Source of the DNA: Halomonas sp. M20
GTDB taxonomy: Bacteria > Pseudomonadota > Gammaproteobacteria > Pseudomonadales > Halomonadaceae
Direction of reading: 5' to 3'
DNA length: 64,000 bases
Assembly (NCBI RefSeq): GCF_020622265.1
Contig: NZ_JACNMQ010000009.1
Span: forward strand, 1 to 64,000
Shown here: piece after piece, positions 8,363 to 16,679 of the stretch
How the letters are laid out: each line of letters starts with the position of its first letter
How positions within the stretch are numbered: the first letter of the stretch is position 1
The notes under the pieces: generated by a model
The model's input: the letters and a program-made list of their open reading frames with translations, nothing else
What the model was told of the DNA's origin: nothing
Database searches by the model: none
Position numbers and translations under genes: made by a program

Positions 8363-10564
8363 ATGAGTCCTCCTTCAGACGATGGCCCCACCCGCGCCAC
8401 TTCCAACACTGTCGATTCGCCTTCGGAAACGGACGCCATCGCTCAAGGCGTTGACGACGATGTCGTCGAACCTACTCGTCGCATTCTGGCCGGATGGCGC
8501 TGGTGGCTATTCGCTATCCTGGCCGTCGGCTATTCAGTTTTCCACCTTGTCTCCCTGAACATCTACCCCTTGGAGACCTGGTCGTTTCGTATCATTCACA
8601 TCTGTGGCGCCTTGATTCTTGGCTACGGGCTTTATACCGGCGCACGCTTTGCCGACGATGAAACTCGCCCGACCGGGCGCTGGGCGACCTATCTGAGCCT
8701 GATATTACTGATTCCAGCGCTCTATGCGTTGGTGCAGGTCGGCCTGATGCATCAGACCCTGAGCGGCGATGCCATGCGCATCGAGCCCGCCGTGGAGACC
8801 TGGCATTTCGGCTATCCGCTGATATTGGCCACCACCGCAGCGATTCTGCTTTCCTGGGCCTACCGTGAGGCGCGCCATCGATTAAGCCCGCCGGATATCG
8901 TGCTGATGGTGTGCGCATTGGCAAGCGCCGGCTATCTGCTGGTGATCTACAACACACCGCTGCGCATGTCCACGGGCACCTCTTTCGCGCCGATCGGCAT
9001 CACCTTTGCAGCTATTGCCGGTTCACTACTGATTCTCGAGCTGACGCGCCGAGTGGCGGGGCTCGCGCTGGTCATCATCGCGGCGATTTTCCTGGTCTAC
9101 GTCTTTGCTGGGCCATATCTGCCGGGCTTTCTCGGTTACCCCGGACTATCCGTGGGGCGCTTTTTCAGCCAGGTATATACCGATGCGGGCATTCTCGGGC
9201 CTACCGTCGCGGTATCCTCTACCTATATCATCTTGTTCATCATCTTTGCCGCCTTTCTGCAGGCCTCCAAGGTGGGTGACTACTTCGTCAATTTCGCTTT
9301 CGCCTGCGCCGGACGCTCCCGGGGCGGGCCCGCCAAGGTGGCCATCTTTGCCTCCGGGTTGATGGGTATGATCAACGGCACCAGCGCCGGTAATGTGGTC
9401 TCTACCGGCTCGCTGACCATTCCATTGATGAAGAAAGTCGGCTATCCCGCGCGCAGCGCCGGCGCCATCGAAGCAGCAGCCTCCACCGGCGGTCAGATCA
9501 TGCCCCCGATCATGGGCGCCGGCGCCTTCATCATGGCGGAAATTACCGGCATCCCCTATACCGAAATCGCCATCGCCGCGGTGATTCCTTCCGTGCTGTA
9601 TTTCGCCTCAGTGTATTTCATGGTGGATTTCGAGGCGGCCTACAAAGGCATGCGGGGCATGCGCGAGGACGAAATACCGCGCTTCTCACGTCTTATCAAA
9701 CAGGTGTACCTGTTCGCCCCCATTATCATACTGATCGCGGCACTGTTCATGGGCTATTCGGTGATCCGGGCCGGCACCCTGGCCACCGCGTCGGCAGCGG
9801 TCGTGAGCTGGCTCTCGCCGCACAAGATGGGGCTTCGCTCCGTGCTGAAAGCGCTGCAGCTGGCCAGCAACATGGCCATTCAGATCATCGCGGTGTGTGC
9901 CTGCGCCGGCATCATCGTCGGGGTGATTTCATTGACCGGCGTGGGATCGCGTTTCTCGTCGCTGCTGTTGGGCCTGGCTGGGTTCAGCCAGCTGCTGGCA
10001 CTGGTCTTTGCCATGTGCATCAGCATTTTGCTGGGCATGGGCATGCCGACTACCGCCGCCTATGCGGTCGCGGCCTCGGTCGTGGCGCCAGGGCTGATCG
10101 ATATCGGCATTCAGCCGTTGATCGCCCATTTCTTCGTGTTCTATTTCGCCGTGGTTTCTGCTATTACGCCGCCGGTCGCCCTGGCCTCCTATGCGGCGGC
10201 GGGTATTTCCGGCGCCAACGCCATGCAAACCTCGGTGACCTCCTTCAAGATCGGTCTGGCTGCGTTCATCGTGCCCTTCATGTTCTTCTACAGTCCGGCG
10301 ATGCTGATGGAAGGTTCCTGGCTGCAGATCTTGCGGGTTGGGCTTACCGCGACATTGGGAATCGTACTGTTGGCAGCCTCGGTGCAGGGCTGGTTCTTCG
10401 GCCCGGTCAAGGCGCCAATACGACTGCTCCTGTTGGTGGGGGCAGTCTGCATGATCTATGGCGGCCTAGTGAGCGATCTGGCAGGACTGGTGATCGGTAT
10501 CGGTATATTCCTGGTGCAGCGCGGGTCATCATCGGGAGGCAAGACGGCGGTCGCTAAATCGTGA
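8363..10564 (+). CDS. TRAP transporter fused permease (TAXI/DctMQ type)
   Basis: 733-aa inner-membrane protein with a DctQ-like four-helix part near the N-terminus fused to a large DctM domain. Signature motifs include GMINGTSAGNVVSTGSLTIP and AAASTGGQIMPPIMGAGAF, and later GMGMPTTAAYAVAASVVAP and AITPPVALASYAAAGI. It forms the Na+-coupled uptake channel for the upstream TAXI binding protein. About 85 nt containing a terminator separates the two genes. A long N-terminal cytosolic stretch (about 45 aa, acidic) precedes the first helix. Confidence 0.92.
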   Translation: MSPPSDDGPTRATSNTVDSPSETDAIAQGVDDDVVEPTRRILAGWRWWLFAILAVGYSVFHLVSLNIYPLETWSFRIIHICGALILGYGLYTGARFADDETRPTGRWATYLSLILLIPALYALVQVGLMHQTLSGDAMRIEPAVETWHFGYPLILATTAAILLSWAYREARHRLSPPDIVLMVCALASAGYLLVIYNTPLRMSTGTSFAPIGITFAAIAGSLLILELTRRVAGLALVIIAAIFLVYVFAGPYLPGFLGYPGLSVGRFFSQVYTDAGILGPTVAVSSTYIILFIIFAAFLQASKVGDYFVNFAFACAGRSRGGPAKVAIFASGLMGMINGTSAGNVVSTGSLTIPLMKKVGYPARSAGAIEAAASTGGQIMPPIMGAGAFIMAEITGIPYTEIAIAAVIPSVLYFASVYFMVDFEAAYKGMRGMREDEIPRFSRLIKQVYLFAPIIILIAALFMGYSVIRAGTLATASAAVVSWLSPHKMGLRSVLKALQLASNMAIQIIAVCACAGIIVGVISLTGVGSRFSSLLLGLAGFSQLLALVFAMCISILLGMGMPTTAAYAVAASVVAPGLIDIGIQPLIAHFFVFYFAVVSAITPPVALASYAAAGISGANAMQTSVTSFKIGLAAFIVPFMFFYSPAMLMEGSWLQILRVGLTATLGIVLLAASVQGWFFGPVKAPIRLLLLVGAVCMIYGGLVSDLAGLVIGIGIFLVQRGSSSGGKTAVAKS

Positions 10565-10604
10565 AGTATCGTTGAGCGCCTCATGACCGGTCGCCAAAAC
10601 AAAC

Positions 10605-10630
10605 GGCCCCGTCAGAATCCTGACGGGGCC
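10605..10630. terminator. Terminator between TRAP permease and sodC copy 2
   Basis: Perfect 10-bp GC stem GGCCCCGTCA / TGACGGGGCC with a 6-nt loop. On the minus strand it is followed by GTTTGTTTT, so it mainly ends the leftward sodC transcript; it may also slow the rightward TRAP transcript. Confidence 0.8.
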
Positions 10631-10654
10631 ACTGTCATTGGGCTTTTTCAGATG

Positions 10655-11179
10655 TTAGCTCTCACCCATGACACCACAGGCGATTCGCGCACCGCCGCCA
10701 CCTAGCTTGGGCTGATCGGAATAGTTGTCACCGCCAGCATGAATCATGAGGGCGTGTCCTTGAAGATCCGATACTTCGAGGCGCGGCGCCAGCACGGGCG
10801 TAATAGCATTGCCGTCCTCGCCAACCATAAGTACCGGCAGATCGCCTAGATGACCCTCGCCGTAGGGCCCTTGGTGCGTGCCGGTATCCTCCGGATCAAA
10901 ATGGCCGCCGGCGGCTACCGCTGCCGTCATCTTGCCGTCCTTTTCACCGGGTTCGCAGCTGGCGTTCTGGTGCACGTGAAAACCATGCATCCCCGTGTTC
11001 AGATCGCTTAGTTCCGGGGTGAGAAGTAGGCCGTGGTCAGTGTCTTCGACCTGAACAGTCCCGAGACTGTCGCCAACACCTTCCTCGCTGACCTGATGAA
11101 TTTCGATACTCTGCTCGGCGTGAGCTGCACTTACCAACAATAATGCGCCTACACTCAGTAGTAGCTTTGAACGCAGCAT
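10655..11179 (-). CDS. sodC: Periplasmic Cu/Zn superoxide dismutase (copy 2)
   Basis: 174 aa with signal peptide (cleavage near AHAEQ), copper and zinc ligands in [24 protein letters not shown] and [10 protein letters not shown], and the ending [10 protein letters not shown]. It is clearly a paralogue of the sodC at 6367..6894, differing mainly in the signal peptide and in the metal-loop Tyr/His positions (YSDQP here, YFDHP there). AGGAGGAG lies 3-10 nt before the ATG. Whether the copies differ in expression or metal affinity cannot be told. Confidence 0.93.
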   Translation of the reverse strand: MLRSKLLLSVGALLLVSAAHAEQSIEIHQVSEEGVGDSLGTVQVEDTDHGLLLTPELSDLNTGMHGFHVHQNASCEPGEKDGKMTAAVAAGGHFDPEDTGTHQGPYGEGHLGDLPVLMVGEDGNAITPVLAPRLEVSDLQGHALMIHAGGDNYSDQPKLGGGGARIACGVMGES

Positions 11180-11255
11180 CTACTCCTCCTATCCTTGAGT
11201 ACTAATCGAGCTTACAGGCTAGCCAAGAAGTCTCGCGCTGCCAACCTTGAAATCC

Positions 11256-12095
11256 TCAAGAAAGATTGTCGATGACCCTGAGACTTGGCGCAGCCTGATT
11301 AAGCGTGTAGAAGTGCAAACCCGGCGCTCCGCCTTCGAGCAGACGCTGGCAGAGCCGTGATATCACTTCCTCGCCAAAGGCTTCGATACTCTCTTTATCA
11401 TCCCCATAGGCCTCGAGCTGCTTGCGTATCCAGCGGGGAATATCGGCGCCACAGGCATCGGAAAAGCGTGCCAGCTTGGTGTAGTTGGTGATCGGCATTA
11501 TGCCCGGCACGATGGGGGCTTCGATGCCCAGGCCCCGCACCCGATCGACGAAGTTGAAATAGGCATCCGCGTTGAAGAAGTACTGGGTGATCGCCAGGTT
11601 GGCACCAGCCCGCATCTTGCGTGCGAAGTTTTCCAGGTCCTTGTCGAAGCTCGGCGCCTGGGGGTGGGATTCGGGGTAGGCAGCGACCGCAATCTCGAAA
11701 TGATCGCCGGTTTCGGCGCGAATGAATTCGACCAGCTCGTTGGCGTAACGCAGCTCGCCCATGCCGCCCATGCCGGAAGGCAAATCGCCGCGTAGCGCCA
11801 CCAGGCTATCGACGCCACGCTCCCGATACATGCTCAAGAGCTCACGCAGCTCCCCCTTGTCGCTACCGACACAGGAAAAATGTGGCGCGGTGGTAATACC
11901 GGATTCACTGATCTGTTTAACGGTATTGATGGTGCGCGCTTGAGTCGACCCGCCTGCCCCATAGGTCACCGAGAAAAAATGCGGTTTGCGCTCGGACAAG
12001 GCATCCCGCGTATGCATCAGTTTTTCGCGACCGACATCGGTATTTGGCGGAAAGAATTCGAAACTGATCCCTAATGGATGCTCTTGCGTACTCAT
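11256..12095 (-). CDS. metF: 5,10-methylenetetrahydrofolate reductase
   Basis: 279-aa flavoprotein that makes 5-methyl-THF for methionine synthesis. The start region has the conserved FEFFPPNT, followed by VTYGAGGSTQ and ALRGD, and TQYFFNADAYFNFVDR in the FAD/folate barrel. The start at 12095 has GAGG 9 nt upstream; an ATG five codons earlier (12110) is the alternative. It belongs to the same methyl cycle as ahcY and metK at 59.6-63.1 kb. Confidence 0.93.
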   Translation of the reverse strand: MSTQEHPLGISFEFFPPNTDVGREKLMHTRDALSERKPHFFSVTYGAGGSTQARTINTVKQISESGITTAPHFSCVGSDKGELRELLSMYRERGVDSLVALRGDLPSGMGGMGELRYANELVEFIRAETGDHFEIAVAAYPESHPQAPSFDKDLENFARKMRAGANLAITQYFFNADAYFNFVDRVRGLGIEAPIVPGIMPITNYTKLARFSDACGADIPRWIRKQLEAYGDDKESIEAFGEEVISRLCQRLLEGGAPGLHFYTLNQAAPSLRVIDNLS

Positions 12096-12271
12096 CGATA
12101 GCGGCCTCATGCATATTCTTCAATCGTTTCTTGGCAAGCGTGTTTAACGCCATGCCTTTTACGCCTACTGGTGTCAGTATTGTGCCTACCATGCAGATCA
12201 GGAACCAATGAAAGTTTCGTAGCACAACATCGGAATCATTCATACTAGAGACGGTATGTCCCAATAGAGGT

Positions 12272-13267
12272 CTATCGTGACGCCCCCGAAAAGAGCGTCG
12301 TTTCGCAATCACCCCCGGTCAAGCAGGCTTCGCCTTCGATCTGCAAAGTGGCATGGGTAATGCCAAAACGCTCACGCAGTACGCTATAGGCCTGGCGTAA
12401 TACGTGGGTGTGGTCGGCGCCGTCATGCACTACAAGATGAAGGCTGAGCAGTGGGTCCTGGGGCGTCAGCCCCCAGAGGTGCATATCGTGGAGACTTTCG
12501 ACCTCTTCGATCGCTTCCAGGGCGCTGCGAATCTGCGCAACATCGGCGCCGTCCGGTGTGCCCTCGAGCAAGGTATGGGCGGAGCGCCGCACAATCGATA
12601 AGGCGGCACGCAGGATCAACGCGGCAGCCAATACCGACAGGATCGGATCAGCGGCATTCCAGCCGGTGAACATGATGATCACCGCCGCGACGATGGCGGC
12701 CACGGAGCCTAGCAGATCGCCGAGCACGTGCATTGCGGCACCGCGCAGATTGAGATTGTCACTGTCGCCACGATGAAGTATGACGAAAGCAATGATATTC
12801 ACGAAGAGTCCAATGATGGCGATGATCATCATGGGACCGGCCATGACGTCGACTGGGGACATCAGGCGTTCGATAGCGGAATAGAATATCCAGATCGCGA
12901 TCGCGAACAGCGTCAGGCCGTTGACGAAGGCTGCGAGTACCTGGAAGCGCTGGTAGCCGAAGGTGCGCTGATGATCCGGTGAGCGCGAGCTTAGACGAAA
13001 GGCCACCAGCGCCATGGCAAGGGAGGCACTGTCACTGAACATATGACCGGCATCGGCTAGCAGCGCCAGCGATCCGGAAACGATGCCACCCGCGATCTCG
13101 GCAAACATGAAGCCCGCGGTCAGCAGCATGGCCCAGAATACCCGCCGCTCGCTATCGGCGGACACCTTGGGGGCATGTTCGTGAGTATGATCATGGCCAT
13201 GCGTGCGCGCATGGTCGTGTGAATCGGTATGCGAATGATCGCCATGAGGCGTTTCACGTTGCGCCAT
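12272..13267 (-). CDS. Cation diffusion facilitator (Zn2+/divalent metal exporter)
   Basis: 331-aa inner-membrane CDF protein. The first 35 residues are very His-rich (HGDHSHTDSHDHARTHGHDH), likely a cytosolic metal-binding tail. Six TM helices follow, with the HxxxD-type sites ALLADAGHMFSDS (TM2) and HVLGDLLGS (TM5), characteristic of zinc-transporting CDFs such as ZitB/CzcD. A cytosolic ferredoxin-like C-terminal domain closes the protein. GGAG lies 7 nt before the ATG. No metal regulator is adjacent. Confidence 0.9.
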   Translation of the reverse strand: MAQRETPHGDHSHTDSHDHARTHGHDHTHEHAPKVSADSERRVFWAMLLTAGFMFAEIAGGIVSGSLALLADAGHMFSDSASLAMALVAFRLSSRSPDHQRTFGYQRFQVLAAFVNGLTLFAIAIWIFYSAIERLMSPVDVMAGPMMIIAIIGLFVNIIAFVILHRGDSDNLNLRGAAMHVLGDLLGSVAAIVAAVIIMFTGWNAADPILSVLAAALILRAALSIVRRSAHTLLEGTPDGADVAQIRSALEAIEEVESLHDMHLWGLTPQDPLLSLHLVVHDGADHTHVLRQAYSVLRERFGITHATLQIEGEACLTGGDCETTLFSGASR

Positions 13268-13418
13268 GCAAGAACTCCAATACCAAGCGTCAATGTCAGC
13301 GAACCAGTTTACCCCTTAAGCTTCATTTCTGCGTCACGTCGCCGCGTGGATGAACGCGGGCCTGACATTCACCTCAGCGTACAGGCACTATGTCCTTTTT
13401 TAACATCCGGAATAGCTG

Positions 13419-14348
13419 ATGCTCGACGTCGACCTCTCCCAACCATTATGGATGCTGCTGGCCTTCGTCGGCCTGGGTTGGCTCAGCGCACGACGCCTGT
13501 CATTGGACCCGCGGCCCATCGCCACGCTGTTGATCTACATCATCGCGCCACTGACCTTCTTTCGCGGTCTGGTGCTAGGCGGGCCCAGCGTCGACTACCT
13601 GCTGCTGACCGCGGCGCTGTTTCTACTTTCGAGCATTATCGGTTTGACGGTGAGCCTGATCGCCCGGCCTTTTTTTGCAGCCGAAGAAGCCGCGCTGCTG
13701 GCCTTCTCGGCAGGTACCGGTAACACCGGCTATTTTGGCCTGCCCATCGCCATGGTATTACTACCCCCGGAGGGCGTGACCCTGTATCTATTCTCCCTGC
13801 TGGGCATCACGCTCTACGAGTTCACCGTCGGCTACTACTTGAGCGCTCGGGGGCGCTTCTCGATACAGGAAAGCCTTGCCAAGATACTGCGGCTGCCCTT
13901 GATCTACGCCTTCGCCGCGGCCTTGTTGGTCAGCGGCCTTGGCCTGGCGGTGCCCGGCGCCATCATGGAAGGACTCGATTACTTCAAGTACAGCTACACG
14001 GTACTGGGCATGATGATCATCGGCATGACCCTGGGGCGGGTGACCCTGCGCGAGGTGGATGCGCGCTTCATTGCGGCCTGCGTTGCAGCTCGATATGTGC
14101 TGTGGCCGCTGATCAGTCTGGTTGCGGTCCTGCTCTTGCGGGCGAGCCTTGGAATTTCCGAGACACTGGCCATGGCGCTACTGCTGCTGGGCATCGTCCC
14201 CATGGCCGCCAACGTGGTGGTAGTCGCCATGGAGTTGAACATACGCCCGGAAAAAGGCGCGATTGCCGTACTGCTGACGACCTTGGCCGCCCCACTGTTG
14301 ATTCCCGTGTATTTACAGATTCTGTTGACCCTGAGTGGTCTGGGATAA
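13419..14348 (+). CDS. AEC-family transporter
   Basis: 309-aa protein with about ten hydrophobic helices in two halves, and the SAGTGNTGYFGLPIA motif of the auxin-efflux-carrier family. Bacterial members carry dicarboxylates such as malate or other small anions. The substrate here is not identifiable. Its 3' end faces mntP with only a few bases between the stop codons. Confidence 0.85.
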   Translation: MLDVDLSQPLWMLLAFVGLGWLSARRLSLDPRPIATLLIYIIAPLTFFRGLVLGGPSVDYLLLTAALFLLSSIIGLTVSLIARPFFAAEEAALLAFSAGTGNTGYFGLPIAMVLLPPEGVTLYLFSLLGITLYEFTVGYYLSARGRFSIQESLAKILRLPLIYAFAAALLVSGLGLAVPGAIMEGLDYFKYSYTVLGMMIIGMTLGRVTLREVDARFIAACVAARYVLWPLISLVAVLLLRASLGISETLAMALLLLGIVPMAANVVVVAMELNIRPEKGAIAVLLTTLAAPLLIPVYLQILLTLSGLG

Positions 14349-14354
14349 ACGGTG

Positions 14355-14933
14355 TCAAAGCGCTCCGGCCGCATGCATGTGCGAATAGAAGATCGACATG
14401 CCGATAGTGATCAACACCAGACCGCCCAGCACCTCGGCACGCCGGCCGATCAACACGCCAACTTGCGGGCCGATCAACACACCCAAGGTGCTGATACAGC
14501 AAGACACGGCTCCCACGATAGCGACGGCATGCCAGATGGGGACATCGATGAAGGCCAGGGTCACGCCGATGGCGGCCCCATCGATACTGGTGCCCAGCGC
14601 CGTAAGCAGCATCTTCACGCCACGCTGGGATGGCCTGTTGCAGATGTCATCATCGCTAGCATCACCGATCCCCTCGTAGATCATGTGGCTGCCCACCGCA
14701 CCTAATAGCAATAGTGCAATCCAATGATCGATGTCGGTAATCAAGCCAGCGAAGCTCGAGCCCAGCAACCAGCCCAGCAGTACCATGCCGGCCTCGACAC
14801 TGCCGAATACCAGACCCGTGCGTAGCGCCACGCGCACATCGGCACGCCAGCTACAGGCACCCCGCGCGACGCTCACCGCGAAGGCATCCGCCGAAAGGCC
14901 GAGGGCCATGAAGAAGTTCGACACGAGAGACAT
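14355..14933 (-). CDS. mntP: Manganese efflux pump MntP
   Basis: 192-aa inner-membrane protein with six helices in two repeats: LGLSADAFAVSVARGA opens the first, and LGTSIDGAAIGVTLAF opens the second, each with the conserved Asp. It exports Mn2+. I start at 14933 (MSLVSNFF), with an AAGG-type site upstream; the longer open frame lacks similarity. A Fur-like sequence lies just upstream. Confidence 0.9.
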   Translation of the reverse strand: MSLVSNFFMALGLSADAFAVSVARGACSWRADVRVALRTGLVFGSVEAGMVLLGWLLGSSFAGLITDIDHWIALLLLGAVGSHMIYEGIGDASDDDICNRPSQRGVKMLLTALGTSIDGAAIGVTLAFIDVPIWHAVAIVGAVSCCISTLGVLIGPQVGVLIGRRAEVLGGLVLITIGMSIFYSHMHAAGAL

Positions 14934-14947
14934 CGATTCAACCTTTT

Positions 14948-14963
14948 GGTAATGATAATGCAG
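14948..14963 (-). promoter_or_regulatory. Possible Fur-like box upstream of mntP
   Basis: TAATGATAAT with flanks resembles one and a half hexamers (GATAAT type) of a Fur box. It sits 15-30 nt before the mntP start. In E. coli mntP responds to Fur and MntR. Weak match; inference only. Confidence 0.3.
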
Positions 14964-15068
14964 AGAACGCTTCAAATAGCGAGCTAGAACATAGATAGTT
15001 GCTGGTACCGACAACCAGGTTGCAGCCGGCAAATCTTACTAGATCAAATCGCTTTTCTCGAAATTCGG

Positions 15069-15485
15069 TTGAATACCTTTTCTGCTTCATTACCACATGG
15101 AATGCTCCCCAAGGCCCAACCATCACTCTCGATCATCATTCCCGCCAAAAACGAAGCGGGAAATCTTCCCCGGTTACTGAATGAGATAGCCACCGCGTTC
15201 CCCGGTGAAGAGTATGAAATCCTGGCGGTGGACGACGGCTCGACGGATGAGACTTGGACGTTTTTGAGCCAGCGCGGCGCCGAGGATGCCCGTTTGCGGC
15301 CTCTGCGCCATACGCGCAGCGCCGGCCAAGGGGAGGAACTATTCATTTATGCTCGCAACCTGATGCTGATTCGGCGCGAAAGTCGCGAGTACCCCAAAAG
15401 AAAAAACCTTCGACCCCTTCTTCCTGAAACGGCATTCGCCCCGCCATGCGCTCTTCTGGGCTCGTCGTGCTACCTTGCCCCATAA
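15069..15485 (+). pseudogene. Deletion-scar fusion: GT2 glycosyltransferase front plus LAB_N-like tail
   Basis: The first 90 or so residues read as a GT2 glycosyltransferase N-terminus: SLSIIIPAKNEAGNLPRLL, EILAVDDGSTDET and LRHTRSAGQ. Similarity stops exactly where a normal enzyme would continue into the catalytic DxD part. The next stretch, ELFIYARNLMLIRRES, looks like the last helix of small LAB_N (lipid-A-disaccharide synthase N-terminal domain) proteins, often encoded right after such GT2 genes. An internal deletion removing most of both genes explains this. It cannot be a working glycosyltransferase. The far 3' end overlaps the end of iadA on the other strand. Confidence 0.65.
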
Positions 15486-16627
15486 AGACAGCGGCCAGCC
15501 ACGAAAGTCATTTGTGGCTGCAGCTCTTTATCAAGCAGCGCTATGTCCGCATCGAAGCCGATGGCCAGGCGCCCCTTGTGGGCGTGCAGCCCAAGTACTC
15601 GGGCCACGTTGCCAGAAATCAGCCCCAGAGCCTGTTCCAGCGGCAGCACTTGTTCGCGTACCAGACGCTGCCAGTCCGCGATCAGGGTCGTGTTGCGCGC
15701 TACCCGCATGCCCAGATATTCGCCCTTGGCATCAAACTCCGGCAGGCTGCCGTTGCAGTCGGAACTCAGGGTGATGCGTTCTGCCGGGACGCCGCGCTCG
15801 AGCAGAAAAGCGACCGCGTCAAACGCCGACAGTCCTTCGCCGGCGTCCTCGAAGGCGGTCACATCCACGCAGGCATTGAGACTCACGGCATAGTCCGCGG
15901 CGTCTTCAAGCAACGCACGAAGGCGATTCACATGGGTGGGAATGACCTGATCCGCCGGAATCTCGGTCTCGGACAAGAGACGACGCAGCGGTTCGAGTCC
16001 GCGCTTGCCGTCGCCGAGATGAAAATGACAAATGCCGCGCTTGCCCGACAACATGGCGCCAACACGTACGTCACTGACCAGACGCTCGATTTCGTCCTGA
16101 CGCGGCTGACTCGAGCGATGATCTGAAATCGCCAGTTCGCCAAGGCCGATGACCTCAGGAATCCAAGCCAAGTCGCGCTGCAGATCACCAGTCAAGGTCG
16201 GCGGTGGTACGCGATAGGCCCCGGTGTACATATAGGCTGAAATGCCCTCCGAGCGCAGCCCGCGCACCTTGGCCAGAAGATCCGCCGGGGTGCGGCTGAT
16301 GCCGTCGGTGCCCAGTACGCCTACCACCGTTGCGATCCCCATGCTTACGATCTCATGAGCGGTGATCTCGGGACAGCGAGTGCCGCAGCCTCCTTCACCG
16401 CCCCCCCCAGTCACATGCACGTGCTGATCGATGAAGGCCGGCACTGCGGTCAGATCAGGCGCCTCTATCAGAGTCACCGGCCAATCTTCCGGCATAGCAA
16501 GATTGCGCCCAAGTGCGGCGATACGACCGTTTGCGATCAGGATATCTGTCTCGCCGACGTGTGCGGGTGCATAGAGCTGTTTGACCCGCAGTAAAGTCAG
16601 CAACGGCGTTGATCGATCAGAAGTCAT
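15470..16627 (-). CDS. iadA: Isoaspartyl dipeptidase (beta-aspartyl peptidase)
   Basis: 385-aa amidohydrolase-family metallopeptidase. Metal site HVHVTGGGGEGG follows the entry strand, with later AISDHRSS, IPTHVNR and the catalytic-Asp motif SSDCNGSLP. It cleaves beta-aspartyl dipeptides. Downstream of cphB and cphA on the same strand (53 nt after cphA), it would finish cyanophycin breakdown by splitting beta-Asp-Arg to Asp and Arg. No clear ribosome site is visible before the ATG. Confidence 0.9.
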   Translation of the reverse strand: MTSDRSTPLLTLLRVKQLYAPAHVGETDILIANGRIAALGRNLAMPEDWPVTLIEAPDLTAVPAFIDQHVHVTGGGGEGGCGTRCPEITAHEIVSMGIATVVGVLGTDGISRTPADLLAKVRGLRSEGISAYMYTGAYRVPPPTLTGDLQRDLAWIPEVIGLGELAISDHRSSQPRQDEIERLVSDVRVGAMLSGKRGICHFHLGDGKRGLEPLRRLLSETEIPADQVIPTHVNRLRALLEDAADYAVSLNACVDVTAFEDAGEGLSAFDAVAFLLERGVPAERITLSSDCNGSLPEFDAKGEYLGMRVARNTTLIADWQRLVREQVLPLEQALGLISGNVARVLGLHAHKGRLAIGFDADIALLDKELQPQMTFVAGRCLYGAR

Positions 16628-16679
16628 GGCGCGGGCCGCTTATGGTATGGGATTATCGTGAATATCTTTATCGCAGATT

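Noticed and set aside
9895-10557. 220-aa plus-strand frame within the TRAP permease in another frame
   Set aside because: Overlaps a certain membrane protein gene; composition typical of frame-shifted translation.
14934-15060. Possible yybP-ykoY Mn riboswitch before mntP
   Set aside because: The conserved core blocks are not recognisable; only a weak Fur-like sequence is seen.
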